Shown piece by piece: positions 9,929 to 20,665 of a stretch of 64,000 nt of DNA (position 1 is the stretch's first letter; each line of letters opens with the position of its first letter). The notes under the pieces were generated by a model. The model had not been told where the DNA came from, did not search any database, and saw only the letters and a list, made by a program, of their open reading frames with translations. The translations under genes and the position numbers were made by a program. Source of the stretch: Thiobacillus sp. 65-29 (GTDB lineage Bacteria > Pseudomonadota > Gammaproteobacteria > Burkholderiales > Thiobacillaceae). The DNA is taken from contig MKWN01000038.1 in assembly GCA_001899775.1 (NCBI GenBank), positions 62,001-126,000 of the forward strand. Direction: 5' to 3'.

Positions 9929-10956
9929 GCGATCCGCTCACCTCCTGGCACGAGGAAAAACAGTCCGCCTGGCTCTACCGCGTGGTCGCCGACTGCGAGC
10001 GCGGCACGCCGCGCGAGGCACTGTTCAACGAACTCGCGCAGGCTGCCGAGGCGCAGGCTGCCATCTGGCAGACGCTCGTCTCGCAGAACGGCGGCACGCT
10101 GCCACACGCCTTCCGCCCCGAGCTGCGCGCGCGTGTCGTCGCCTGGCTGGTGCGCCGCTTCACACCACGCGCGATGCGCAGCGTGCTGGCGGCGATGAAG
10201 GTACGCGGCATGGTGCTCTACACGCACGCCGCGCCGCACCCCATGCCGCTGCACCGCGAGGACATCGGCAAGCGCCACCAGAGTGGCGCCGCCGGCAATG
10301 CGCTGCGCGCCGGCGTGTTCGGCGTCAACGACGGCCTGGTCTCCAACGCCGCGCTGATCTATGGTGTCGCCGGCGCCGCGCAGGACGCCTCGGTGATCGT
10401 GCTCACCGGTGTCGCCGGGCTGCTCGCCGGCGCGTTTTCCATGGCCTCCGGCGAATACGTGTCGGTGCGCGCGCAGCGCGAGATGTTCGAATACCAGATC
10501 GGCCTCGAGCGCGACGAGCTGGAGCAATACCCCGACGAGGAGGCCGCAGAACTGGCGCTGATCTACGCCGCCAAGGGCATGGACCCGGCCGAGGCGCGCA
10601 AGCTCGCCGACACCCTCATGCAGGATCCCGAACGCGCGCTCGACACCCTGGCACGCGAGGAACTCGGCCTCGATCCCGCGGAACTCGCGTCGCCCTGGGT
10701 CGCCGCGCTGTCCTCCTTTGCCGCCTTCACCGCCGGCGCCGCGCTGCCCCTCGCGCCCTTCCTGCTCGGCGCCGGGCACGCGCTGCCGGTCTCGATCGGG
10801 CTGACCGCGCTCGGCCTGTTCGCCGTCGGCGCCAGCATGAGTCTTTTCACCGGTCGCCGCGCCCTGTTCTCCGGACTGCGCATGCTCGCCATCGGCGGCG
10901 CGGCGGGTCTCGCGACGTACGGCATCGGCGCGTGGCTGGGTGTGACGCTGGGATGA
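9925..10956 (+). CDS. Ferritin-like/VIT1-CCC1 family iron transporter
   Basis: A 343-residue protein with two parts. The first 110 residues are helical and acidic (WHEEKQSAWLYR, ELAQAAEAQAAIW) and resemble the N-terminal ferritin-like domain of MbfA-type proteins. The rest is a VIT/CCC1 domain with GVFGVNDGLVSNAALIYGV, MASGEYVSVRAQREM and about five membrane segments. Such proteins move Fe2+ or Mn2+ out of the cytoplasm. Some canonical ferritin-like ligands are not obvious, so iron binding by the N-terminal part is uncertain. Its ATG overlaps the comM stop. Confidence 0.8.
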   Translation: MSDPLTSWHEEKQSAWLYRVVADCERGTPREALFNELAQAAEAQAAIWQTLVSQNGGTLPHAFRPELRARVVAWLVRRFTPRAMRSVLAAMKVRGMVLYTHAAPHPMPLHREDIGKRHQSGAAGNALRAGVFGVNDGLVSNAALIYGVAGAAQDASVIVLTGVAGLLAGAFSMASGEYVSVRAQREMFEYQIGLERDELEQYPDEEAAELALIYAAKGMDPAEARKLADTLMQDPERALDTLAREELGLDPAELASPWVAALSSFAAFTAGAALPLAPFLLGAGHALPVSIGLTALGLFAVGASMSLFTGRRALFSGLRMLAIGGAAGLATYGIGAWLGVTLG

Positions 10957-10993
10957 ACTAGAATCGGTTTTTCATCACTCACCGGGAGCCTCC

Positions 10994-11848
10994 ATGCGTT
11001 GGGAACGCGGACGCCGCAGTGACAACATCGAAGACCGGCGCGGCATGCGCGTGAGCGGCCGCGGCCTGGCGGGCGGCGGCATCGGCGCCATCATCCTCGC
11101 GCTGGTCGCCATGTATTTTGGGGTGGATCCCTCGGTGGTGCTGAACCAGGCAGGCAATCTCGCTCCCGCGGAGCAGACACAACCGGCAAGCTTCAGCCCG
11201 GAGGAAGAACGCCTCAAGGATTTCATGGCGGTGGTGCTGGCCGACACCGAGGACGTCTGGGGCGCGCTGTTCCGGGATTCCGGCCGACAGTACGAAGAGC
11301 CCAAGCTGGTGCTGTTTTCCGGCGCGGTACAGTCGGCGTGCGGCTTTGCACAGGCGGCGATGGGGCCGTTCTACTGCCCGGCCGACCGCAAGCTGTATCT
11401 CGACATGAGTTTCTTCAACGACCTCGCGCAGCGCCACGACGCACCGGGCGATTTCGCGCAGGCCTATGTGGTGGCGCACGAGGTGGGCCACCACGTGCAG
11501 ACGCTGCTGGGCGTTGCGGAACAGGTGCACGCAGCGCGGAGCCGCGCGGGTGAGGCGGAAGGCAACGCCTTGCAGGTGCGCATGGAACTGCAGGCGGACT
11601 GTTTCGCCGGCGTGTGGGCGCATCATGCGCAAAGGGCGCGCCAGGTGCTGGAGCCGGGCGATGTCGAGGAGGCACTCGCGGCGGCGGCCGGTGTCGGCGA
11701 CGACCGCCTGCAGCAGCAGGCGCGCGGCTACGTGGTGCCGGAATCCTTCACCCACGGCTCGTCCGAACAGCGCATGCGCTGGTTCCAGCGCGGCATGCAG
11801 ACCGGGGACGCGACGCAGTGCGACACGTTCAAGGCGGGCCGCCTGTAG
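10994..11848 (+). CDS. Neutral zinc metallopeptidase (YpfJ family)
   Basis: A 284-residue protein starting MRWERGRRSDNIEDRRGM. A single N-terminal membrane anchor (GGIGAIILALVAMYFGV) is followed by a metallopeptidase domain with VVAHEVGHHVQTLLG as the HExxH zinc motif and ELQADCFAGVW supplying the downstream ligand. The end of the protein, ESFTHGSSEQRMRWF, is family-typical. It is likely a periplasm-facing protease with unknown substrate. GGAG lies 6 bases before the ATG. Confidence 0.85.
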   Translation: MRWERGRRSDNIEDRRGMRVSGRGLAGGGIGAIILALVAMYFGVDPSVVLNQAGNLAPAEQTQPASFSPEEERLKDFMAVVLADTEDVWGALFRDSGRQYEEPKLVLFSGAVQSACGFAQAAMGPFYCPADRKLYLDMSFFNDLAQRHDAPGDFAQAYVVAHEVGHHVQTLLGVAEQVHAARSRAGEAEGNALQVRMELQADCFAGVWAHHAQRARQVLEPGDVEEALAAAAGVGDDRLQQQARGYVVPESFTHGSSEQRMRWFQRGMQTGDATQCDTFKAGRL

Positions 11849-11897
11849 CGGCGGCGCGCGGTAGAATCGACGGTTCTTCGCATCGCCCGCTTCGCGC

Positions 11898-12989
11898 ATG
11901 AACATCCACGGCACCCCCACCCGCACCATCCGTCCCCTGCCCGATTTCGCCGGCGTCGAGATCATCGACCAGACGCTGCTGCCGCACCGGCTGGAATTCC
12001 GTCCCCTGCGCACACTGGACGACGCCGCCGAAGCGATCGCGGTGATGCGCGTGCGTGGCGCGCCGCTGATCGGCGTGACGGCGGCCTACGGTTTGGCGCT
12101 GGGGCTGGCGGACGAGGCGCACGACGCCACGCTCGAAACCGGCTGCGCGCGCCTGCTGGCCACGCGCCCGACGGCGGTGAACCTGCGCTGGGCGCTGGAA
12201 CGCATGCAGGGCGTGCTCGTGCCGCTGCCCGCCGCCCAACGTCGTGGCGCCGCGTGGCGCGAGGCGGCGGCGATCGCCGACGAGGACGTCGCGCTGAACC
12301 AGGCGATCGGCCGCCACGGCATGGCGCTGCTGCGTGCCTGCCACGAACGCCGCGCGCGCACGGTGCAGGTGATGACCCACTGCAACGCGGGCTGGCTCGC
12401 CACGGTGGACTGGGGCACGGCGCTGGCGCCGATCTACGCCGCATTCGACGCGGGCATTCCCGTGCATGTGTGGGTGAGCGAGACGCGTCCGCGCAACCAG
12501 GGCGCCTCGCTCACCGCGTGGGAACTCGCGCAGCACGGCGTGCCGCACACGGTCATCGCCGACAACGCGGCGGGCCACCTGATGCAGCACGGCCAGGTCG
12601 ATCTGGTCATCGTCGGTGCCGACCGCGTCGCGGCCAACGGCGACGTCGCCAACAAGATCGGTACCTACATGAAGGCGCTCGCCGCGCACGACAACGGCGT
12701 GCCCTTCCACGTGGCCGTGCCCGGTCCCACCATCGACTGGCGCCTGGCGGACGGCACCGGCATTCCCATCGAGGAACGCGCCGCCGCCGAAGTGACGCAC
12801 ATTCCCGGCGCGACGGAAGACGACGGCGTGACCAGCGTGCGCCTCACGCCGCCCCAGAGCGCGGCGGCCAATCCCGCGTTCGACGTCACCCCGGCGCGCC
12901 TGGTCCACAGCATCGTCACCGAGCGCGGCGTGTGCCCGGCCACCGCGGCCGGCCTCGCGGCGCTGTACCCGCACGGAGCCCGCGCGTGA
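11898..12989 (+). CDS. mtnA: S-methyl-5-thioribose-1-phosphate isomerase
   Basis: A 363-residue isomerase that converts 5-methylthioribose-1-phosphate to the ribulose-1-phosphate form in methionine salvage; related enzymes also use 5-deoxyribose-1-phosphate. Signature segments are MRVRGAPLIGVTAAYGLAL, the catalytic cysteine in MTHCNAGWLAT, and the catalytic aspartate in GADRVAANGDVANKIGTY. It overlaps the next gene by GTGA, so the two are translationally coupled. No mtnK, mtnP, mtnC or mtnD is present in the window. Confidence 0.95.
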   Translation: MNIHGTPTRTIRPLPDFAGVEIIDQTLLPHRLEFRPLRTLDDAAEAIAVMRVRGAPLIGVTAAYGLALGLADEAHDATLETGCARLLATRPTAVNLRWALERMQGVLVPLPAAQRRGAAWREAAAIADEDVALNQAIGRHGMALLRACHERRARTVQVMTHCNAGWLATVDWGTALAPIYAAFDAGIPVHVWVSETRPRNQGASLTAWELAQHGVPHTVIADNAAGHLMQHGQVDLVIVGADRVAANGDVANKIGTYMKALAAHDNGVPFHVAVPGPTIDWRLADGTGIPIEERAAAEVTHIPGATEDDGVTSVRLTPPQSAAANPAFDVTPARLVHSIVTERGVCPATAAGLAALYPHGARA

Positions 12990-13657
12990 ACGGCGAAGCC
13001 GCACTGCGCGCCGCGCTCGCCGAAACCGCGCGGCAGACGGTGGTGCAAGGCCTCAACCAGAGTGCCTCCGGCAACGTCAGCGCGCGCTGGGCGGACGGTT
13101 TTCTCGTCACGCCGAGCGGCCTGCCCGGGGCCACGTTGCAACCCGCGCAGATGGTGTTCGTCGGTCTCGACGGCGTGGCACGCAGCGAGTTGAAACCGTC
13201 GAGCGAGTGGCGCATCCACCGCGACCTTTACGTCGCCCGCCCCGAAGTCCACGCGGTGGTGCACGCGCATTCGCCGCATGCCGTGAGCCTGTCCTGCCTG
13301 CGCCGCGCGATCCCGCCCTTCCATTACATGGTCGCGGCAGCAGGCGGGCGCGACATCCGCTGCGCGGATTACGCCACCTTCGGCACCGAAGCGCTGTCGC
13401 ACGCCGTCCTCGCCGCCCTGCAGGATCGTCGCGCCTGCCTGATGAGCAACCATGGCCAGGTCGCCGTGGGTGCCACCCTGGATGCCGCGCTGGATCTCGC
13501 GCTGGAAGTGGAAGCGCTGTGCGCGCAATACTGGCGCGCCACGCTGATGGGCGAGCCGGTGCTGCTCGACGACGCGGAAATGGATGTCGTACTCGAACGC
13601 TTCAGGGATTACGGCCAGCGCGGGAAGACGGCGTCGCCATCCAGTGACGCCGCCTGA
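12986..13657 (+). CDS. Class II aldolase, FucA/Ald2-like
   Basis: A 223-residue zinc-dependent class II aldolase/adducin protein. I place the start at the GTG (12986) that overlaps the mtnA stop, because the frame before it is antisense to nothing real and reads through mtnA. Motifs are NQSASGNVSARWADGFLVTPSG, SSEWRIHRDLY, the zinc histidines in VVHAHSPHAVSL, and MSNHGQVAVG. Similarity to L-fuculose-1-phosphate aldolase is closer than to the MtnB dehydratase. Coupled to mtnA, it would cleave methylthioribulose-1-phosphate (or 5-deoxyribulose-1-phosphate) to DHAP and an aldehyde, as in DHAP-shunt salvage. A divergent MtnB remains possible. Confidence 0.75.
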   Translation: MNGEAALRAALAETARQTVVQGLNQSASGNVSARWADGFLVTPSGLPGATLQPAQMVFVGLDGVARSELKPSSEWRIHRDLYVARPEVHAVVHAHSPHAVSLSCLRRAIPPFHYMVAAAGGRDIRCADYATFGTEALSHAVLAALQDRRACLMSNHGQVAVGATLDAALDLALEVEALCAQYWRATLMGEPVLLDDAEMDVVLERFRDYGQRGKTASPSSDAA

Positions 13658-13712
13658 TCCGCTTCACGCCACGGTCGTTTTGCCGCGTCCTTGCGGGTGC
13701 TCCTCGGGTGCG

Positions 13713-13994
13713 TCAGGAACACCGGGTTGAGCCTTGGTCGGCCTTTTCCTGCAGCCAGACCTTGATCAGCGATTGATAAGGCACGTCACGTGCGTTGGCG
13801 GCGGCCTTGATGGTCTCCAGGAGATGCAAGGGCAAGCGCAGCGAAATCGTCTGCGTGGTCGGCTTGAGACTGGGCATGACAACCTTCGCCGCCTTGCTCC
13901 AGTCCACGTAATCACTGCTGTCGTGGCTTTCCCAGAACGCGCGTTCTTCAGCCTCGGTGGCGAAGTGTGGGATAGGTTTAAGTCGCTTGTTCAT
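13713..13994 (-). CDS. brnA: BrnA-family antitoxin
   Basis: A 93-residue antitoxin whose C-terminal half (TISLRLPLHLLETIKAAANARDVPYQSLIKVWL) is a ribbon-helix-helix DNA-binding domain. The N-terminal part (FATEAEERAFWESHDSSDYVDW) resembles the BrnA family opening. It overlaps the toxin gene by 17 bases, the usual BrnT-BrnA order. BrnA normally neutralises BrnT and represses its own operon. Confidence 0.88.
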   Translation of the reverse strand: MNKRLKPIPHFATEAEERAFWESHDSSDYVDWSKAAKVVMPSLKPTTQTISLRLPLHLLETIKAAANARDVPYQSLIKVWLQEKADQGSTRCS

Positions 13995-14277
13995 AGAATG
14001 CCCTTTCCTTGCGATGCATGTCGCGCGCCGAAATCACGCGGATGCGGGTGCCGGCGCCGCGCATCGTGAAGGTGATGTGTAGCCGACGCCCGTCGTGCGT
14101 ATGGCCCAGCGCATGGTAGCGCACCTCGTCCTGGCTGTGCTTGACGTCTTCCAGCAGCAACAGCGGCTGGTTGAAGAAAACCTGCTCCGCTTCCGCCACG
14201 GTGACATCGTGCTTTTCGTTTTTCCGCGCATTTCCGATGTCCCACTCGAAGCCGACCACCAAGCCAAGATCAATCAT
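13978..14277 (-). CDS. brnT: BrnT-family ribonuclease toxin
   Basis: A protein of up to 99 residues in the BrnT toxin family (RelE-like fold). Family features include GFEWDIGNARKNEKHDV near the N-terminus, DEVRYHALGHTHDGRRLHITFTMRG and IRVISARDMHRKER. BrnT cleaves RNA to arrest growth until bound by BrnA. The start is uncertain: ATG at 14277 gives seven residues more than usual, and a GTG at 14259 would match the family length better. The operator-promoter palindrome abuts the ATG, which favours the internal GTG. Confidence 0.88.
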   Translation of the reverse strand: MIDLGLVVGFEWDIGNARKNEKHDVTVAEAEQVFFNQPLLLLEDVKHSQDEVRYHALGHTHDGRRLHITFTMRGAGTRIRVISARDMHRKERAFYEQAT

Positions 14278-14279
14278 GC

Positions 14280-14302
14280 TTGTATATTACCAAAATATAC
14301 AA
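14280..14302 (-). promoter_or_regulatory. Putative BrnTA operator/promoter palindrome
   Basis: Perfect 9-base inverted repeat TTGTATATT-N5-AATATACAA, very AT-rich for this genome and directly upstream of brnT. The minus-strand TAATAT within it could be the -10 box, so BrnA binding would block transcription. Confidence 0.6.
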
Positions 14303-14318
14303 CACCAGCCAGTCCGTG

Positions 14319-15983
<1,665 letters not shown>

Positions 15984-16045
15984 GTCTCGATGATTCAGGA
16001 ATGGATTACTGGAAATGTCCCGCGTCCGGCTGCGTGGAGCGCGGG

Positions 16046-16582
16046 TCAGGCATACGAGCGCGCGAGTTTCACATAGTGCGCGGCCGAATAGGCGAAATAG
16101 GCGATCTCGTCCGGCGTCAAGGCACGCACCAGTTTCGCCGGACGCCCCAGATAGAGATGGCCGGATTCGAGCACCTTGCCTTCCGGCACCAGCGAACCGG
16201 CGCCGAGCAGCACGTGCTTCCGGATCACCGCGCGGTCGAGGATGATCGAGCCCATGCCGATCAGACATTCGTCCTCGATGGTGCAGGCATGCAGGATCAC
16301 GCTGTGCCCCACGGTGACGCGCGCGCCGACGACAAGCGGCCCGCCGGCCGGATTCTCCGCGGTACGGTGCGAAACATGCAGCACGCTGTTGTCCTGGATA
16401 TTGGTGGCGTCGCCGACGGCGATCGCATTGACGTCGCCGCGGATGACCGCGCCGGGCCACACCGAAGCGTCGCAGCCGAGCGCGACCTCGCCGATGACGG
16501 TGGCGCGCGGGTGCACCCAGGCGCCTGCTGCGAGCCGGGGAACATGCCCCTGATAGGGCGCGACGGAAGCGTGCAAGGCCAT
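16046..16582 (-). CDS. Gamma-carbonic-anhydrase-like hexapeptide protein
   Basis: A 178-residue left-handed beta-helix protein (YrdA/PaaY type). Sequences such as [49 protein letters not shown], then [26 protein letters not shown], retain the three metal histidines. Activity may be carbonic anhydrase or a thioesterase-like role. I chose ATG at 16582 ([10 protein letters not shown]), which matches the family start; the longer form begins at a GTG at 16618. A TATAAT box lies on the minus strand near 16622. Confidence 0.85.
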   Translation of the reverse strand: MALHASVAPYQGHVPRLAAGAWVHPRATVIGEVALGCDASVWPGAVIRGDVNAIAVGDATNIQDNSVLHVSHRTAENPAGGPLVVGARVTVGHSVILHACTIEDECLIGMGSIILDRAVIRKHVLLGAGSLVPEGKVLESGHLYLGRPAKLVRALTPDEIAYFAYSAAHYVKLARSYA

Positions 16583-16696
16583 GGTTCGAGCGGGGTTGAA
16601 ACGCGACGTATCGGGCACAAATTATAATCGCTTGTAATCGCTTGCCGGCACCGATTCGCCGGCATGCTCCAGTCTTCCTTTTGTGAAAGCCCAACG

Positions 16697-18754
16697 ATGA
16701 ACCCGCTGCTCGATTTTTCCGGCCTGCCCCGTTTCGCCGATTTCAGGACCGAATACGTCACCCCGGCGATCGACGAACTGCTCGCGGCATGCCGCGCGGC
16801 GGTGAAACAGGCCGAAGCACCGGACACGCCGCCCGAATGGGATGCTTTCGTCGCGCCGCTGGAAGATGCGAACGAGCGTCTCGGCCGCGCCTGGGGCCAG
16901 GTCTCGCACCTGCATTCGGTGATGGATTCACCCGAACTGCGCGAGGTCTACAACGCCAACCTGCCGAAAATCACCGTCTACTATGCCGAGCTCGGGCAGA
17001 ACGCCGCCCTGTTCGCCAAATACAAGGCGCTCGCCGCAAGCCCGGCCTTCGCCACGCTGTCCCCCGCGCGCCGCAAGATCGTGGAAAACGAGCTGCGCGA
17101 CTTCCGCCTGGGCGGCGCCGAGCTGCCCGCCGACAGGAAGGCGCGCTTCATGCAGGTGCAGGAGGAACTCGCCCAGCTGTCGGCAAAATTCGAGGAGAAC
17201 CTGCTCGACGCCACCAACGACTTTGCGCACTACACCGAGGATGCGGGCGAGCTCGCCGGTGTGCCGGCCGATGTCCTGGAAATGATGCGTGCCGCCGCCG
17301 AAGCCGACGGCAAGCCCGGCTGGAAAATCACCCTGCAGATGCCGTCCTACCTGCCGGTGATGCAATACGCCGACCGGCGCAGCCTGCGCGAAACCCTCTA
17401 CCGTGCCTACGTCACGCGCGCCTCCGAATTCGGCAAGGCCGACTGGGACAATACGCCGCTGATTAAAAAAATTCTCCGCCTGCGCCGCGAAGCCGCCGAG
17501 CTGCTCGGCTTCGGGAGCTACGCCGAAGTGTCGCTGGAAGCCAAGATGGCCGACACGCCGGCCCAGGTACTGAAATTCCTCGACGAGCTGGCCGCGCGTG
17601 CGCGCCCATACGCGGAAAAGGATTTCGCCGAGATGAAGGCCTTCGCCGCCAGCGAGCTCGGACTCGACACGCTGGAAGCCTGGGACAACGCCTACGTCTC
17701 GGAAAAACTGCGCGTGGCGCGCTACAGCTTCTCCGACCAGGAAGTGAAGCAGTACTTCCCCGAGCCGCGCGTCCTGGCTGGCCTGTTCAAGCTCGTCGAG
17801 ACGCTCTACGGCCTCTTTATCCGCGAGGACCAGGCACCGGTGTGGCATCCGGACGTCAAGTTCTACACCCTATACGACCGCGCCGGACAACGCATCGGCC
17901 AGTTCTACCTCGACCTCTATGCGCGCGCCTCCAAGCGTGGCGGTGCATGGATGGACGACGTCATCACCCGGCGCCGCCTGCCTTCAACCGATGGGGGGGG
18001 TAACACCATCCAGACCCCGGTGGCGTATCTCAACTGCAATTTTTCCGCACCGGTCGGCGGCAAGCCCGCGCTGTTCACCCACGACGAGGTCATCACCCTG
18101 TTCCACGAAACCGGCCACGGCCTGCACCATCTGCTGACGCAGGTGGAAGACCTCGGCGTGTCCGGCATCAACGGCGTGGAATGGGACGCGGTCGAACTGC
18201 CCTCGCAGTTCATGGAAAACTTCTGCTGGGAATGGGACGTGCTGAAGCACATGACCGCCCACGTCGACACCGGCGCGGCTCTGCCGCGCGAGCTTTTCGA
18301 CAAGATGCTCGCGGCGAAGAATTTCCAGGCCGGTCTGCAGATGCTGCGCCAGATCGAGTTCGCCAGCTTCGACATGCACCTGCACGACGACTTCGACCCC
18401 AACGGCGATCGCACCGCGCAGAACCTCATCGAGGACATCCGCCGCCAGGTCGCGGTCATCGTCCCGCCGGCGTACAACCGTTTCCCCAACAACTTCTCGC
18501 ACATCTTCGCCGGCGGTTACGCGGCGGGCTATTACAGCTACAAGTGGGCGGAGGTGCTCTCCGCCGACGCCTACGCGCTGTTCGAGGACGAGGCCGAAGG
18601 CTACGGCGGCGTGCTCAACCCCGAAGTCGGCCACCGCTTCTGGAGCGAAATCCTCGCCCAGGGTGGCGCGCGCCCGGCGCTCGAATCGTTCAAGGCTTTC
18701 CGTGGCCGCGAACCGGCGATCGACGCGCTGCTGCGCCACAACGGCATGGCCTGA
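16697..18754 (+). CDS. prlC: Oligopeptidase A (M3 family)
   Basis: A 685-residue zinc oligopeptidase that degrades short peptides, including cleaved signal peptides, in the cytoplasm. The zinc site is [12 protein letters not shown] (HExxH), with the downstream glutamate in [20 protein letters not shown]. The end [23 protein letters not shown] is family-typical. The start at 16697 ([13 protein letters not shown]) is the canonical one; the upstream ATG adds 11 unlikely residues. A run of eight G residues (17993-18000) encodes DGGG just before the conserved [11 protein letters not shown]. Confidence 0.95.
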   Translation: MNPLLDFSGLPRFADFRTEYVTPAIDELLAACRAAVKQAEAPDTPPEWDAFVAPLEDANERLGRAWGQVSHLHSVMDSPELREVYNANLPKITVYYAELGQNAALFAKYKALAASPAFATLSPARRKIVENELRDFRLGGAELPADRKARFMQVQEELAQLSAKFEENLLDATNDFAHYTEDAGELAGVPADVLEMMRAAAEADGKPGWKITLQMPSYLPVMQYADRRSLRETLYRAYVTRASEFGKADWDNTPLIKKILRLRREAAELLGFGSYAEVSLEAKMADTPAQVLKFLDELAARARPYAEKDFAEMKAFAASELGLDTLEAWDNAYVSEKLRVARYSFSDQEVKQYFPEPRVLAGLFKLVETLYGLFIREDQAPVWHPDVKFYTLYDRAGQRIGQFYLDLYARASKRGGAWMDDVITRRRLPSTDGGGNTIQTPVAYLNCNFSAPVGGKPALFTHDEVITLFHETGHGLHHLLTQVEDLGVSGINGVEWDAVELPSQFMENFCWEWDVLKHMTAHVDTGAALPRELFDKMLAAKNFQAGLQMLRQIEFASFDMHLHDDFDPNGDRTAQNLIEDIRRQVAVIVPPAYNRFPNNFSHIFAGGYAAGYYSYKWAEVLSADAYALFEDEAEGYGGVLNPEVGHRFWSEILAQGGARPALESFKAFRGREPAIDALLRHNGMA

Positions 18755-18837
18755 GCCGATTCGCCGCACGCAGCATACTAAAGTCCATCACCCTGCCTGC
18801 CGTTACAGGAAACGATTGCGTCCGAAGGGAGAGCGGC

Positions 18838-19371
18838 ATGAAGGCAGGATGGTTCGTCCTCGCGGCATGTCTGGCAGCGAGCACCTCGCTGTCGGCAGCC
18901 CAGGTGTACCAGTGGAAGGATGAACAGGGACGGACGGTCTACAGCGACCATCCGCCGCCGCCCAGTACCCGCAACGTGCAGCAGAAGGCGATGAAGGGCA
19001 ACGTCATCGAAGGCGGCGAGTCCTACGCCGGCCGCATGGCACGCGAAAAGTCTCCGGTCACCCTGTACGCGAGCGACTGCGGCATGCCCTGCGACGACGC
19101 GCGCAAACTCCTGGGCGAGCGCGGCGTGCCCTTCACCAGCAAGGACCCGCAGGCGAATCCCGACGCCCAGACGGAACTGAAGAAGCTGACCGGCAAGCTG
19201 AACGTCCCCGTGTTGCTGATCGGCAGCGACCGTCTGGACGGTTTCGAGACCGGACAGTGGCAGGCGGCGCTCGACCGTGCCGGCTATCCCAAATCGGTCC
19301 CCGCCCGCCAGCCGGCTGGCGCTCCGGCTACGGCACCCGCGCCCGCACCCGCACCCGCCGCGACACGATAG
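18838..19371 (+). CDS. Secreted DUF4124/glutaredoxin-like protein
   Basis: A 177-residue exported protein. A signal peptide ([21 protein letters not shown]) leads into a DUF4124 segment ([20 protein letters not shown]). A glutaredoxin/thioredoxin-like domain follows with an extended CGMPC redox motif ([23 protein letters not shown]) and NVPVLLIG (the cis-Pro region). The tail is Pro/Ala-rich. It is probably a periplasmic thiol-redox protein. A purine-rich site (GAAGGGAGAG) precedes the ATG. Confidence 0.75.
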   Translation: MKAGWFVLAACLAASTSLSAAQVYQWKDEQGRTVYSDHPPPPSTRNVQQKAMKGNVIEGGESYAGRMAREKSPVTLYASDCGMPCDDARKLLGERGVPFTSKDPQANPDAQTELKKLTGKLNVPVLLIGSDRLDGFETGQWQAALDRAGYPKSVPARQPAGAPATAPAPAPAPAATR

Positions 19372-19394
19372 CCGCCTGCGGTACACTCGGCGGC

Positions 19395-20168
19395 ATGAAA
19401 CTCGCCGCCTGGAACGTCAACTCCCTCAAGGTCCGCCTGCCGCAACTGCTGGATTTTCTGGCCACGCGGCAGCCGGATGCCGTCTGCCTGCAGGAAACCA
19501 AGCTCACCGACGACGCCTTTCCCGTGGCGGAACTCGAAACCGCCGGCTACCATGCCGTATTCGCCGGGCAGAAAACCTACAACGGCGTCGCCATTCTCAG
19601 CCGCAGCACACCAACCGACATCCAGACCGGCATTCCCGGCTTCGACGACGCACAGCAGCGCGTCATCGCCGCCACCGTCGAGGGGGTGCGTCTGGTGTGC
19701 GTGTACTGCCCCAACGGACAGAGCCTCGATTCCGACAAATACCCCTACAAGCTCGCCTGGTTCGACGCGCTGATTGCATGGCTGAAGGATGAGCTCGCGC
19801 GACATCCAAAGCTTGCCGTGCTCGGCGACTACAACGTCGCCCCCGAGGACCGCGACGTGCACGACCCGCAGGCGTGGGAGGGCTCGGTGCTGGTGTCCGA
19901 ACCCGAGCGCGAGAAATTCCGTGCGCTCTTGGCGCTGGGCCTCGCGGACAGCTTCCGCCTGTTCGAGCAGCCGGAAAAGAGCTTCTCCTGGTGGGATTAC
20001 CGCATGATGGGCTTCCGCCGCAACCACGGCCTAAGAATCGACCACATCCTGCTGTCCGCGCCGCTCGCCACCCTGTGCACCGCGGCCAGCATCGACCGCG
20101 ACATGCGCCGGCTGGAGCGGCCGTCGGACCATGCCCCGGTGCTCGCCGAGCTGAACCTGCCCACCTGA
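19395..20168 (+). CDS. xth: Exodeoxyribonuclease III
   Basis: A 257-residue AP endonuclease/3'-5' exonuclease for base-excision repair. It begins [22 protein letters not shown] with catalytic residues in [24 protein letters not shown] and [10 protein letters not shown], and ends in [12 protein letters not shown]. The start at 19395 fits the family; the upstream ORF extension overlaps the previous gene. It is transcribed with or just after the glutaredoxin-like gene. Confidence 0.95.
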   Translation: MKLAAWNVNSLKVRLPQLLDFLATRQPDAVCLQETKLTDDAFPVAELETAGYHAVFAGQKTYNGVAILSRSTPTDIQTGIPGFDDAQQRVIAATVEGVRLVCVYCPNGQSLDSDKYPYKLAWFDALIAWLKDELARHPKLAVLGDYNVAPEDRDVHDPQAWEGSVLVSEPEREKFRALLALGLADSFRLFEQPEKSFSWWDYRMMGFRRNHGLRIDHILLSAPLATLCTAASIDRDMRRLERPSDHAPVLAELNLPT

Positions 20169-20181
20169 TACGTTGACCTCG

Positions 20182-20568
20182 TCAGGTCTGCTCCCACGGC
20201 AGGCCGTCGAAGCGCCAGCCGTTTGTCATGCTGCGATGATGGTGCTCGTCCATATCGCCCTCGAAACCGTGCAGGATGTTATAGACCTCGGGAAAGCCAT
20301 GTTTTTCCAGGTAACGCCCGGCGTCGACCGAACGCCGCCCGGAGCGGCAGATCAGCACCACCGGGCGGTTGACCGACGCCGCCCTGCGCGCGTGACCAAG
20401 GAAATCCGGATTGATGTCCCAGTCGGGGCTGTCCTGCCAGGCGATGTGGATGGCACCGACCGGATGACCGACGAACAGGTATTCGATTTCCGAGCGACAG
20501 TCGATGAACACCGCTTCGGGATGCGATTGCAGGAAAGCATGCGCTTCCCTGGGCGCGAGATGCTTCAT
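20182..20568 (-). CDS. Single-domain rhodanese
   Basis: A 128-residue rhodanese sulfurtransferase. The active-site loop is CRSGRRS with the nucleophilic cysteine; the domain begins with the CH2A-like motif FIDCRSEIEYLFVGHPVGAIHI. It may transfer sulfane sulfur or act in thiosulfate metabolism. The ATG at 20568 has GGAG 8 bases upstream, better than the GTG at 20580. It converges with xth, 13 bases apart. Confidence 0.9.
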   Translation of the reverse strand: MKHLAPREAHAFLQSHPEAVFIDCRSEIEYLFVGHPVGAIHIAWQDSPDWDINPDFLGHARRAASVNRPVVLICRSGRRSVDAGRYLEKHGFPEVYNILHGFEGDMDEHHHRSMTNGWRFDGLPWEQT

Positions 20569-20622
20569 GGGGCGCTCCACACAAAATTTTATCCACTGTA
20601 GCAGTTCTCCGGCCCCATAACG

Positions 20623-20646
20623 GAAAAACCCCGCTTGCGCGGGGTC
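20623..20646 (-). terminator. Rho-independent terminator after PEP-CTERM gene
   Basis: The minus strand reads ACCCCGC-GCAA-GCGGGG followed by five T residues, 20 bases past the PEP-CTERM stop at 20666. Confidence 0.85.
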
Positions 20647-20665
20647 GTTCGGGTGACGCTGGCCG

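Noticed and set aside
12986-13657. Naming the aldolase mtnB
   Set aside because: Its motifs fit fuculose-phosphate aldolase better and mtnC/mtnD are absent, so no symbol is given.
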